Assembly: GCA_964524125.1 (NCBI GenBank)
Contig: CAZGBY010000047.1
Coordinates: 1-13,269 of the forward strand
Length of the DNA: 13,269 nt
Direction of reading: 5' to 3'
Origin: CAG-307 sp964524125
GTDB lineage: Bacteria; Bacillota_I; Bacilli_A; Acholeplasmatales; Anaeroplasmataceae
The position numbers and the translations under genes were made by a program. The notes below the pieces were generated by a model. The model was not told where the DNA came from and ran no database searches. It saw only the letters and a list, made by a program, of their open reading frames with translations. This document shows, piece after piece, positions 7,058 to 13,269 of the stretch (positions are counted from its first letter, which is position 1; each line of letters opens with the position of its first letter).

Positions 7058-7912
7058 TCATTCAGTAACCTTAGCTACTAATACACCTAATTTACGGTCT
7101 TCTTGAATGAATAAATCATGTACAATTCTACGGTTAACTAATACTCCGTCAAAGTTTTCAGGATTATCAATTACTCTAGATACATCACGCTTAACTCCAC
7201 AAATGATAGCTAATGGATTAACTAAAATAAACGGACAATCAGCATTTGGCCAACGAGTAGCTGGAATTACAACTAACTTAGTTGTACCATCTAACATTTC
7301 AACCTTACGATTGATGTCATTTACCTTTTTATCTACTTCAATAATACGCTTAACTTGTGAAGAGTTCTTGATAGCGTTATAAGTAGTAGTTGTTACATAC
7401 ATAATTGTATTAGCTGTTGGATATTCATTATCAACTAATTTAGCAATTGCTTTGTCATATAAGTCTAAAATGTTATCAGCCGTAACTGCTGTCACTTCTA
7501 ATTGAGTACCACTAGTATATAATTTATTTAAACGGTACTTATCAATTGCTGGGACTTCTTTTTGTCTTACTTTGTTGTTAGCGTGCATAACTGCTGTAGT
7601 ATGTGAATCAATTAAGTCTAATGCGTCAATTGCTAATTGATAACCCTTATCTTGAGTTACTGTTACTTCTCTTCGTGCATAAGTTGAAGAATCTCTTGTG
7701 TAACCATTAGTGGCTGAATAGTCTTCTAATTCGCCTTTGTCTAATGGGAATACTGGGTATGATAAAGTTTTTGCTCCAATAAAGTTTGCAAATGGAGTTT
7801 CTAAGTCTCCAGTTAATGAAGCTTCTCTAAATACTCCATATAATGATGATGGATCATCAATGTACTTCTTGAATAAATCGATGTTGTTTGAAATTGCTGA
7901 ATTTACTGCCAT
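7058..7912 (-). CDS. Phage major capsid protein, HK97-fold type (284 aa)
   Basis: Predicted coat subunit of the icosahedral head. Evidence is its place directly after a GP20-type scaffold gene, its length, and coat-like features: an N-terminal SLYGVFREASLTGDLE segment, then GAKTLSYPVFPLDKGELEDYS and a YARREVTVTQDKGYQLAIDALD stretch typical of the E-loop and P-domain region, and a C-terminal half with VNPLAIICGVKRDVSRVI followed by a terminal strand set. The ATG at 7912 has AGAGG 9 bases upstream. It ends in TGA, so TGA is a stop in this genome. No separate maturation protease is encoded nearby, as is common where a scaffold is made as its own protein. The frame is intact with no sign of decay. 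Confidence 0.85.
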   Translation of the reverse strand: MAVNSAISNNIDLFKKYIDDPSSLYGVFREASLTGDLETPFANFIGAKTLSYPVFPLDKGELEDYSATNGYTRDSSTYARREVTVTQDKGYQLAIDALDLIDSHTTAVMHANNKVRQKEVPAIDKYRLNKLYTSGTQLEVTAVTADNILDLYDKAIAKLVDNEYPTANTIMYVTTTTYNAIKNSSQVKRIIEVDKKVNDINRKVEMLDGTTKLVVIPATRWPNADCPFILVNPLAIICGVKRDVSRVIDNPENFDGVLVNRRIVHDLFIQEDRKLGVLVAKVTE

Positions 7913-7944
7913 GTTTAATTACCTCTTGCTTTCTTAATTTAATA

Positions 7945-8448
7945 TTATAATTTTTGCATTTCTGCAATAAAATTAGCACCAGTATTAATTGAGTCTTTAG
8001 GTGCTATTGTAGATGGTGCACTTGGTGTATTGAATAAATAATCATCACTCTTTTGTAATGCTTTAAGTTGGTCTTCTAGACCTTCAAGTTTACCATCTTT
8101 AAATGTGATTTTTTCGTTGTCTAATAACGCTAAAATCGCTTTTTCGTTTTTGCCTTGAGCTTCTGATATTGCTTTGCTAATAGCTCCGTTTCTTTCCTTG
8201 TTTTGAGCTTCCTTGATCATGTTGTCAATTTCAGTTTGCTTCTTAGCAAGTGCTTCATTTAAAGTTTCATAATCAGTTATTAGTTTTTGGTGGTCGACCT
8301 TTGAAACATAGTCTTCTAGATTGACTTTGTTTTCTTCCTTAACTGAATTGATAGATTTTCCGTGAAGTTCCATTACTTTGTCGAATACTTCATCTGATAC
8401 TTCAATTCCTTCAAATAACTTTCTTAATTCACTTCTTGTAAATGCCAT
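7945..8448 (-). CDS. Phage scaffolding protein, GP20 (minor structural) family (167 aa)
   Basis: Internal scaffold that guides capsid assembly and is then lost. The C-terminal part carries the family pattern: AKAILALLDNEKITF-like (here NEKAILALLDNEKITF), DGKLEGLEDQLKALQKSDDYLF, then a proline/serine-rich tail. The middle (about 55-105) is a charged helix suited to a coiled coil. Length is at the lower end of the usual range. The ATG at 8448 has AGGAGG 8 bases upstream, one of the best ribosome binding sites here, fitting the high amounts needed. It lies 32 bases before the coat gene in the same transcript. Confidence 0.87.
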   Translation of the reverse strand: MAFTRSELRKLFEGIEVSDEVFDKVMELHGKSINSVKEENKVNLEDYVSKVDHQKLITDYETLNEALAKKQTEIDNMIKEAQNKERNGAISKAISEAQGKNEKAILALLDNEKITFKDGKLEGLEDQLKALQKSDDYLFNTPSAPSTIAPKDSINTGANFIAEMQKL

Positions 8449-8531
8449 AATAATTTCCTCCTACTGTTTTATACGAGTACTGCTCTCGATTAGATTTAAT
8501 TATTTGTGTTTCTTTTACGATGTAACTACTC

Positions 8532-8822
8532 TCATCGAATCTCTTCTTTAGGTGGAGACTTACCTTTTGTTATTAACTTCTTTAGTGCTAGTGTAATTGC
8601 TACAGCTATGCCTATAAATGGAGTACAAGGAACAACATTCCAAAATAATAGATATGAAGTTGCCATTACAAGACACCACTTCAGTTTAAATATTGCATAA
8701 AGTATGTACCCCAACCAAATTGGGGTAGACAATACTAAAAGCACAATGCAAAAAAGGATTAGAGTTTTCCAATCCTTTAATTCGAGCCACAAGCCCTTAA
8801 TAAATTTCTTTAGTTTTTTCAT
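8532..8822 (-). CDS. Small membrane protein, unknown function (96 aa)
   Basis: Unrecognised. It has a positively charged N-terminus (MKKLKKFIKGLW), a hydrophobic segment at about 21-46, a second hydrophobic stretch at about 50-84 that could be two helices, and a basic C-terminus with KKLITKGK. The predicted topology is two or three membrane helices with charged ends, which would fit a holin or another phage membrane protein, but no endolysin gene is nearby and holins are not usually placed inside the head operon. I choose the ATG at 8822, which has AAAGGGG 6 bases upstream; an in-frame TTG at 8837 would overlap the end of the preceding peptide gene. The 25-aa peptide before it appears translationally coupled. 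Confidence 0.6.
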   Translation of the reverse strand: MKKLKKFIKGLWLELKDWKTLILFCIVLLVLSTPIWLGYILYAIFKLKWCLVMATSYLLFWNVVPCTPFIGIAVAITLALKKLITKGKSPPKEEIR

Positions 8823-8833
8823 TATAACCCCTT

Positions 8834-8911
8834 TCAAGGAGGTTCAGTCGCTATGCTTACTACAAACCACGTAGCAAAAGCAATTCCTAATGCTAATAAT
8901 ATAAATTTCAT
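8834..8911 (-). CDS. 25-residue hydrophobic membrane peptide
   Basis: ATG at 8911 with AAAGGTGA 5 bases upstream opens a 25-codon frame: MKFILLALGIAFATWF, then VVSIATEPP and TGA. It is a single predicted membrane helix with a lysine at the start and an acidic/proline end. The stop lies 11 bases before the ATG of the 96-aa membrane protein, whose ribosome binding site begins right after it, so the two are probably co-translated. It could be a real small membrane protein or a leader controlling the next gene. No family recognised. Confidence 0.5.
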   Translation of the reverse strand: MKFILLALGIAFATWFVVSIATEPP

Positions 8912-8928
8912 AGATTCACCTTTTTGGG

Positions 8929-8957
8929 TAAAATAAAAGCACTCACTATTGAGTGCT
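8929..8957 (-). terminator. Intrinsic terminator after the 83-aa gene
   Basis: On the minus strand, AGCACTCA, loop ATAG and TGAGTGCT form a perfect 8-bp stem (8938-8957), followed by TTTTATTTT. It lies 8 bases past the stop at 8966. It splits the head operon between the minor capsid/83-aa pair and the scaffold/coat part. No obvious promoter follows, so readthrough must supply the coat genes unless a promoter was missed. Confidence 0.85.
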
Positions 8958-8965
8958 AAGTGTAT

Positions 8966-9217
8966 TTAAATAACTCCCATTTGTTTATTGTATGCAATAA
9001 TGTCGTCTACAAAAATGCCTTTGGATTTCAAATCTAGAAGAATTTCGTAAAAATTATCGTCAAAGTTTTGTATAAGAAATTCTTTGTCTTTAATCAAATC
9101 ATAACCTTTTTCGAGCATTATATCTAAGTAATTAGAAAAAGCACGACAAGATTCTTTTTTTAACGTTGATATTTCATTCTCGCGTAATACACCGTCAGTA
9201 CAAAACACATATTTCAT
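8966..9217 (-). CDS. 83-aa acidic protein, candidate immunity protein of the MuF-JAMM protein
   Basis: Unrecognised. A small, soluble, acidic, mostly helical protein (NYLDIMLEKGYDLIKDKEFLIQ near 29-50, then EILLDLKSKGIFVDDIIAY), without membrane segment or signal peptide. The ATG at 9217 lies 4 bases past the stop of the minor capsid-JAMM gene, and its ribosome binding site AGGAAG is formed by the last codons of that gene, so translation is tightly coupled. A strong terminator follows directly. In MuF-type phage polymorphic toxins, a small gene immediately after the toxin gene commonly encodes the immunity protein; position, size and coupling fit that here. It could equally be an ordinary small head-operon gene. 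Confidence 0.6.
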   Translation of the reverse strand: MKYVFCTDGVLRENEISTLKKESCRAFSNYLDIMLEKGYDLIKDKEFLIQNFDDNFYEILLDLKSKGIFVDDIIAYNKQMGVI

Positions 9218-9221
9218 AATA

Positions 9222-11087
9222 TTACTTCCTTTCGATAATTAGTCCATAATTTTTAGATAATCTTTTTGCTAACTCGATGTTTTCATCAGTACCATTAATA
9301 ATAGAGTTGTATCTATCATTTGCTTGTTCAACGTTATTATACTCTCTTTCGCTAACTTTGTCAAATGGCTGTTGTGTAGTTCTATCAATTCGATAACTCC
9401 AAACATCACCATTATGACATATAACATAACAGCACTTTGAATTGTTCCAATTACGAAGTAGACAGTTTAAATCGTCGATACTTGGCATTCCACTTTGAGG
9501 ATGATTATGTACGATAATATATTCATCACTTTTATTATGCAGGTCTTTCATTTTTGGACTTGGATATGCTACTTGTTGTTCCTCGCCTGGGTCTTTCCCA
9601 TCAATAATTTCATTTTTTGTTATATTATATGCAAATATAGATTCTTGAAGTGTTTTATTTCTTAAATTTAATACTTGCCTTGACTTGTCAGCGATTTTTT
9701 TACAATCACTTTTTCTCAATCCGTCAATAATAAACTTATTTTCATATTCTTTTTGTGAAATCACCTTTAAATTAACTTCGGCAGTCATATCATACCTTTT
9801 AAGAGGCTCTTGTTCATTCTCGTGTTCGGTTATTTGTTCAAACTTTATATTTTCATAGCTCTCATTCAACTTAGCTTGCTCACTTCTTGAGATACTACAT
9901 CGCCACGTGTTTACTACACGGCCGTATTTTCTAGCAAAGTTAATATACTTCTCTTGTAATTGCTTGGAACGTATTTGATAAGCTCTTCGTTCTTTAGAAT
10001 CAATAGAAAGCACTTGTCTTTCTTTAGCTTGTCTTATAGCACGTTCCATTTGTCTCATTTTAGTATCTACTTTACGCTTTTGCTCAGCTAGTTTATCATC
10101 ATACTTGTATTGCTCAGTTACTTTCATACCTGGAATATATTTGATAAACCTATGTCTACAATTGTAACTAAACAATCCATAAGACATTGCTTCTTTAAGG
10201 GAGTAGTAAGGGTTACCATCAAGTACTCCAATTTGTTTAGGAAATCGAGTTCCTAATTCTCTCCAATTCAGTACACATTCAACTTTCTCATTTGGATCTA
10301 CGTCAAGTTTGTAAAGAAGTCCTTGTAATGGAGAACATCGCTTACTTGCGTCTCTATGCTGAGATACAATTACAAACTTTTCTCCATCATCAATAAGTTC
10401 TTTAAGTTCTTCTTTCATTTCTTCATATCGTACAGTCATTTCAGCCTTATTACGAATTGACAAGAACACTGGTGCACCAACTTTACGACCATTTACTTCT
10501 TTGAATGTTTTTTCAGTTAATGCCAAGTTCGACATCTTATTGATGGTGCTTTTAACTTTCTCTTGATACTCTTGTATAACCATTTGGTCATAAGCATATT
10601 CTCCAGATAGTTCTTTAAACTTAACTGATAAATTTTCTTCAATAGTCATTTGCTCATTATTAATAATAAAAGTTCTTTTGCTTTTGTCAATATCAGCAAC
10701 TTGCGCATCACTTGCGGATGGTTGCACATTGTCATTTTTCTTTGGTTTTGAATTACCAAAAAACGAACCTGCCATTACTTTTGCAAGTTCGTTGTCTTTG
10801 TTATTCTTAAGAAATATCTTAACTTGATTCAAACATTCGTTTTTAAGCTTATTTAAGGCTTTTAACGAGCTTTTAACTAACTCTTGATAATTTGTTCCAA
10901 ACCCTTTTAAAAACGTTGTAAAAGACTTTATAACACCATCTATTTGGTTTTTGACTAAATCTTCACTTGTCGGAGTTGCTAAAGCACTTGCACATATCTT
11001 TTTAATTGATGTTCTAGCTTCTTCGACTCTAGTAAGTATTTCTTTTGTTTTAGCACTATCTTCAGGCTTAACTTTATTTGTAGCCAT
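9222..11087 (-). CDS. Phage minor capsid protein (minor capsid 2 / MuF type) with C-terminal JAMM/RadC-like domain (621 aa)
   Basis: Head protein bound to the portal, with an extra C-terminal enzyme-like domain. Residues 1-150 are helical and lysine-rich with no recognised family. Residues about 150-320 match phage minor capsid protein 2: VSQHRDASKRC (241-251), LGTRFPKQIGVLDG and the YNCRHRF signature (308-314). A basic coiled-coil-like linker follows (330-380). Residues about 435-621 hold HNHPQSGMPSIDD (527-539), a JAMM/RadC-type metal site (HxH, then SxxD); E482 is a good candidate for the conserved glutamate, so the full set E482, H527, H529, S536, D539 is present. The start ATG overlaps the portal stop by one base. 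Known MuF polymorphic toxins fuse variable toxin domains to this head domain. Alternatives are a capsid-maturation peptidase or an injected protein acting on host targets. Confidence 0.8.
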   Translation of the reverse strand: MATNKVKPEDSAKTKEILTRVEEARTSIKKICASALATPTSEDLVKNQIDGVIKSFTTFLKGFGTNYQELVKSSLKALNKLKNECLNQVKIFLKNNKDNELAKVMAGSFFGNSKPKKNDNVQPSASDAQVADIDKSKRTFIINNEQMTIEENLSVKFKELSGEYAYDQMVIQEYQEKVKSTINKMSNLALTEKTFKEVNGRKVGAPVFLSIRNKAEMTVRYEEMKEELKELIDDGEKFVIVSQHRDASKRCSPLQGLLYKLDVDPNEKVECVLNWRELGTRFPKQIGVLDGNPYYSLKEAMSYGLFSYNCRHRFIKYIPGMKVTEQYKYDDKLAEQKRKVDTKMRQMERAIRQAKERQVLSIDSKERRAYQIRSKQLQEKYINFARKYGRVVNTWRCSISRSEQAKLNESYENIKFEQITEHENEQEPLKRYDMTAEVNLKVISQKEYENKFIIDGLRKSDCKKIADKSRQVLNLRNKTLQESIFAYNITKNEIIDGKDPGEEQQVAYPSPKMKDLHNKSDEYIIVHNHPQSGMPSIDDLNCLLRNWNNSKCCYVICHNGDVWSYRIDRTTQQPFDKVSEREYNNVEQANDRYNSIINGTDENIELAKRLSKNYGLIIERK

Positions 11088-12709
11088 TAGTTAATCTCCA
11101 CTAGTTGTTCATCAGCTAAATCAGGTTCAAAAGAACTCTCTTCTTCCTCTTTGATACGCTCAAGTTCTTCCTTGACTTCTTTATCAGTCCATTCAGGATT
11201 AAGTCTCTTGATAGCTGTTTCTCTTGATAGCAAGTGATTATTGTATTGTTCACCAACTATTTGAGTTTGAACTTGTGGATTAGCAAGACCAACTTTAGGC
11301 CACTCGATAAATACATCGATGTCTCTATATTCTCCGCCTAATGACTTAACAAGTGTTGTAAGCAATTCGTTTAATCCTGGAGTTAATAGCTCTTTCTTAG
11401 CTTGCGCCGTTGCAATTGTTTTGTCGCTATCTCTATTCACTTCAGTTGCAGTTCTTTGTGAACTTCCGTTCATTCTTGTATCTAAGTCAACTGCGCTTAT
11501 ACCGATTCTTGAAGCAATATCACCTAATGTTCCATTAAGTTCTTCTCGCCATTCTAAAGTGCGTAAATTAAATTGAACCGATGTAGGATTAATACCTTGT
11601 CCATCTTTTCCGTTTATTTGGTCATAGAACGTTTTATCAAGTTCCGGAGTTTTATTCTTATATGACGCTCTTCTAACTTCACCAGGTATTCCATCTTCAC
11701 TATCTCCTGGCGCTCTAAAAGAATGCATCGAACTAGGTCCTTTTACAATTGATTCACGATTAATCGCTAAGTTATTATCGTTTCTAAATTGCATTGGAAC
11801 TAATGCTCTACCACGACCTAAATACTTATCATTTTCTTTTGCTGTAAAAGCGTGATCATATGCATAAAGTAAATCAAATACATCACTAAGCATTGCTTGT
11901 CCAAACCAACAAGATGGGAATTTTACATTATCTTCAGTGTAGTTAAATAACTCAACACCTAAATGATTATCATAACCGAGTTCAACTTCTTTATAAAGTT
12001 CATAATCAGAATATATCTCTTGGAATCTAGCAAGAGTGCCATCATCAAGGTTATCTTTAGTATATTCTACATTCCTTACGCTTGTTTTATCAAATACGAG
12101 CGAATTAGAAATCATTTTGATAATTCCGTTATATGAACAAGCAACTTTTCTACCGTTCTTGTTTTTAAAGTATCGCTTTTCAACAAGTACAAACTTCTCG
12201 TGTCTATTGTTATCAAGTTCTTTAGAATCTAAGAAAGCCGTAGACTCAACTACTCTACCTGATTCATCACATACAACTGTAAACCTTCCAATTGGTAGTG
12301 AATCAATATAATACTTATTTGAGATAGGATTACGACATATTCTAGCTAATGCCGAACCATATCGTATTACTTGCTTAACTAACTTCTTAATTGACTTGGT
12401 CAAGTGTCTATCAAACTTCTCGTTGATTTCTTCTATTTGTGGATTAGTTCCGCCAATTTTAACTTTAGAAGGTACTATTTTATCAGCAAGTATATTTACA
12501 GCTTCTGCACCTATTCCACTCGATAAAAATAAATTATGAACTTCAGGAACAAAGCCTAAAGACCACTTCGCCGATTTTATGTTGTGATATAGTGCTTGTT
12601 GCTCCAAAGGTGGATATAGTAATATATACGTATCTAAATCAGCATAATTCGTTTGAGTACCATCTCCACAATGTGCTCTAAAATTAGTTGGTAAATATGG
12701 ATTAGCCAC
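11087..12709 (-). CDS. Phage portal protein (SPP1 gp6 / A118-like family, 540 aa)
   Basis: Forms the ring at the unique capsid vertex through which DNA is packaged and ejected and to which scaffold and connector bind. Family features are an N-terminal NLFLSSGIGAEAVNILADKI segment, a TATEV motif in a long helix (NGSSQRTATEVNRDSDKT, about 414-431) matching the channel helix region, and the C-terminal LLSRETAIKRLNPEWTDKEV pattern (493-512) followed by an acidic tail. Length is typical. The start is GTG at 12709, overlapping the terminase stop (TAGTG) by one base, with AAAGGA about 9 bases upstream; the stop shares one base with the next ATG. These couplings show that the terminase/portal/minor capsid junctions are original phage arrangement. 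Confidence 0.9.
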   Translation of the reverse strand: MANPYLPTNFRAHCGDGTQTNYADLDTYILLYPPLEQQALYHNIKSAKWSLGFVPEVHNLFLSSGIGAEAVNILADKIVPSKVKIGGTNPQIEEINEKFDRHLTKSIKKLVKQVIRYGSALARICRNPISNKYYIDSLPIGRFTVVCDESGRVVESTAFLDSKELDNNRHEKFVLVEKRYFKNKNGRKVACSYNGIIKMISNSLVFDKTSVRNVEYTKDNLDDGTLARFQEIYSDYELYKEVELGYDNHLGVELFNYTEDNVKFPSCWFGQAMLSDVFDLLYAYDHAFTAKENDKYLGRGRALVPMQFRNDNNLAINRESIVKGPSSMHSFRAPGDSEDGIPGEVRRASYKNKTPELDKTFYDQINGKDGQGINPTSVQFNLRTLEWREELNGTLGDIASRIGISAVDLDTRMNGSSQRTATEVNRDSDKTIATAQAKKELLTPGLNELLTTLVKSLGGEYRDIDVFIEWPKVGLANPQVQTQIVGEQYNNHLLSRETAIKRLNPEWTDKEVKEELERIKEEEESSFEPDLADEQLVEIN

Positions 12710-12930
12710 TATATCAATCCTTTCTCTTGTAATCTATAAGTTGCGTATTTAAACGCATCTATACAGTGGTCATTTCCATCTTCAGGACGACCATTCTTTT
12801 CGTTTATAACTTTTGATTGTAACTCTTCAATCAACATATCATTTTCACCTAAGTTTTCACCAGTAAGCGGACTCTTATAGCCTTGGTTTTGGAATTTGAA
12901 ACGGCTTTTAAACGCAAAAAAGACTATCAC
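12709..12930 (-). pseudogene. Terminase large subunit, 3' remnant
   Basis: Only the end of the packaging motor is left. The last ~40 residues, from MLIEELQSKV to NEKNGRPEDGNDHCIDAFKYA, match the C-terminal end of TerL proteins, where an acidic DH.xDAxxYA motif belongs to the nuclease domain. The ATPase and most of the nuclease domain (about 350-400 residues) are missing. The open frame runs back to a GTG at 12930, but its first codons are the arm and U-run of a terminator and have no good ribosome binding site, so this part is probably not protein-coding. If anything is made, it more likely starts at the ATG at 12837, which has AGGTGA upstream. It is directly coupled to portal translation, which may be why it is retained. 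Confidence 0.75.
12803..12830 (-). promoter_or_regulatory. Possible promoter inside the terminase remnant
   Basis: On the minus strand, TTGAAG (12825-12830), 16 bases, then TATAAA (12803-12808). It would drive portal and downstream genes from just inside the remnant, after the terminator that cuts them off from upstream. In such AT-rich DNA similar matches occur by chance. Confidence 0.25.
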
Positions 12931-12940
12931 GGAGATAGCC
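12916..12940 (-). terminator. Strong terminator at the truncated edge of the terminase
   Basis: On the minus strand, GGCTATC, loop TCCGT and GATAGTC pair over 7 bp (one G-U), extended to 9 bp by flanking AA/TT, followed by TTTTTT. It stops transcription coming from the right before it enters the terminase remnant and the portal gene. It lies exactly where TerL homology ends, so it probably arrived with the joined DNA. Confidence 0.8.
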
Positions 12941-12969
12941 TTGAGTTATGGAGTATATAAAGATTTAAT
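12941..12969 (+). promoter_or_regulatory. Possible promoter of the XRE regulator
   Basis: TTGAGT (12941-12946), 17 bases, then TTTAAT (12964-12969). This would start transcription about 38 bases before the ATG at 13014. Neither box is perfect, and several other AT-rich choices exist in the same gap. Confidence 0.35.
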
Positions 12970-13013
12970 AAAAGACGCAATTAAAGTATATGAATTACAA
13001 GGAGGAACAACAC

Positions 13014-13217
13014 ATGAACTACATGAACTACAACAGATTACAAGTACTAAAACTAAGGAATAACTTAAGTGATTTAGAGATGGCAAATATTGTATCAATT
13101 ACATTAAAAGGCTACAAGACATATGAAACTGGAATTGATATTATGCCAGCAGATGTACTCGCACAGTATTGCCTTTACTTTAATGTAAGCCTTGAATATA
13201 TTTATATGAGTGATTAG
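13014..13217 (+). CDS. Small XRE/Cro-type DNA-binding regulator (67 aa)
   Basis: Helix-turn-helix protein in the mould of phage Cro/CI or small bacterial XRE regulators: LRNNLSDLEMANIVSITLKGYKTYETG, then ADVLAQYCLYFNVSLEYIYMSD, which follows the XRE order of LRxxxxLSxxxxA, a Y-x-x-Y/E-x-G element and the FNVSLxYIY end. It is just one domain long with no effector region. I choose the ATG at 13014, with GGAGG 8 bases upstream; an in-frame ATG at 12990 has no site. The first two codon triplets are a tandem 9-bp duplication (ATGAACTAC twice), offering a second start at 13023. It faces away from the prophage genes and may be a remnant of the phage switch or an unrelated host gene. Confidence 0.75.
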   Translation: MNYMNYNRLQVLKLRNNLSDLEMANIVSITLKGYKTYETGIDIMPADVLAQYCLYFNVSLEYIYMSD

Positions 13218-13269
13218 GGCAATCGCATAAAAATCGCTGGTTTTATTCAGTTTGAGCAGAAGGTAAAAC

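Larger units (their letters stand above)
6501..12930 (-). mobile_element. Prophage remnant: capsid (head) module only
   Basis: Consecutive minus-strand genes in canonical tailed-phage order: terminase large subunit (3' end only), portal, minor capsid, small genes, scaffold, major capsid, connector-like. Starts and stops overlap by one base at terminase/portal, portal/minor capsid and connector/stub junctions, typical of an intact phage operon. All head frames are open. Missing from the window are small terminase, the terminase motor, tail tube, tape measure, baseplate, lysis, replication and integrase genes. On the downstream side an apparently host kinase promoter begins within ~40 bp of the stub. 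On the upstream side a terminator and a plus-strand XRE gene follow. No attachment-site repeats were recognised. Confidence 0.8.

Noticed and set aside
8461..8531. Terminator or promoter between the 96-aa membrane protein gene and the scaffold gene
   Set aside because: The CGAG/CTCG stem is only 4 bp without a U-run, and the TATAAA there has no -35 partner at an acceptable distance.
8532..8822. Assignment of the 96-aa membrane protein as a holin
   Set aside because: Topology fits loosely, but there is no endolysin nearby and the position in the head operon is atypical; left as unknown.
12941..13063. Plus-strand 40-codon frame starting TTG at 12941 with GGAG 6 bases upstream, overlapping the XRE gene
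   Set aside because: The reading is plausible-looking, but it has a rare start, its site lies in a terminator stem, and it overlaps the XRE start with a stronger GGAGG; there is no recognisable family.

Overview
The window looks like chromosome of a low-GC Gram-positive bacterium with a small, very AT-rich genome (Bacilli, Erysipelotrichia or RF39-like). Grounds: roughly 80% AT intergenic DNA, strong GGAGG-type ribosome binding sites, sigma-A-like promoters with 17-bp spacers, short U-tailed terminators, and a TGS-domain nucleoside kinase typical of Firmicutes. Tryptophan is read from TGG and TGA serves as a stop (for example in the capsid gene), so the code is standard (table 11). The exact taxon cannot be told from the sequence.

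Layout. (1) Positions 1-2735 are a gene desert, extremely AT-rich, holding degenerate copies of a palindromic repeat and a few strong hairpins. (2) 2746-3873 (minus) is an isolated single-gene unit with its own promoter and terminator. It encodes a protein I read as a Fic-fold protein that has lost the catalytic HPFxDGNGR residues but keeps a C-terminal winged helix. (3) 3953-4729 is more gene-free AT-rich DNA with a further repeat copy. (4) 4762-6399 (minus) is an intact nucleoside (uridine-type) kinase with promoter, cre-like operator and terminator, probably a normal host gene. (5) 6501-12930 (minus) is a head-only prophage remnant. In transcription order it has the C-terminal scrap of the large terminase, portal, a minor capsid protein with a C-terminal JAMM/RadC-like domain, an 83-aa protein, a terminator, a 25-aa membrane peptide, a 96-aa membrane protein, GP20-type scaffold, major capsid protein, a connector-like protein, and a 14-codon stub. 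(6) 13014-13217 (plus) is a small XRE/Cro-type regulator facing away from the phage genes.

How the parts fit. Portal, minor capsid, scaffold, coat and connector are what a tailed phage needs to build a procapsid, and all these frames are open. The terminase motor is reduced to its last ~70 codons, cut next to a strong terminator, and no tail, lysis or integration gene is visible. The module may be a decaying prophage or a retained capsid-forming island. The minor capsid protein has the architecture of MuF-type phage polymorphic toxins, with a complete-looking JAMM metal site (E482, H527, H529, S536, D539), and the coupled 83-aa gene sits where an immunity gene would be. This toxin-immunity reading, the dead Fic protein and the palindrome-rich desert are the parts most worth following up.
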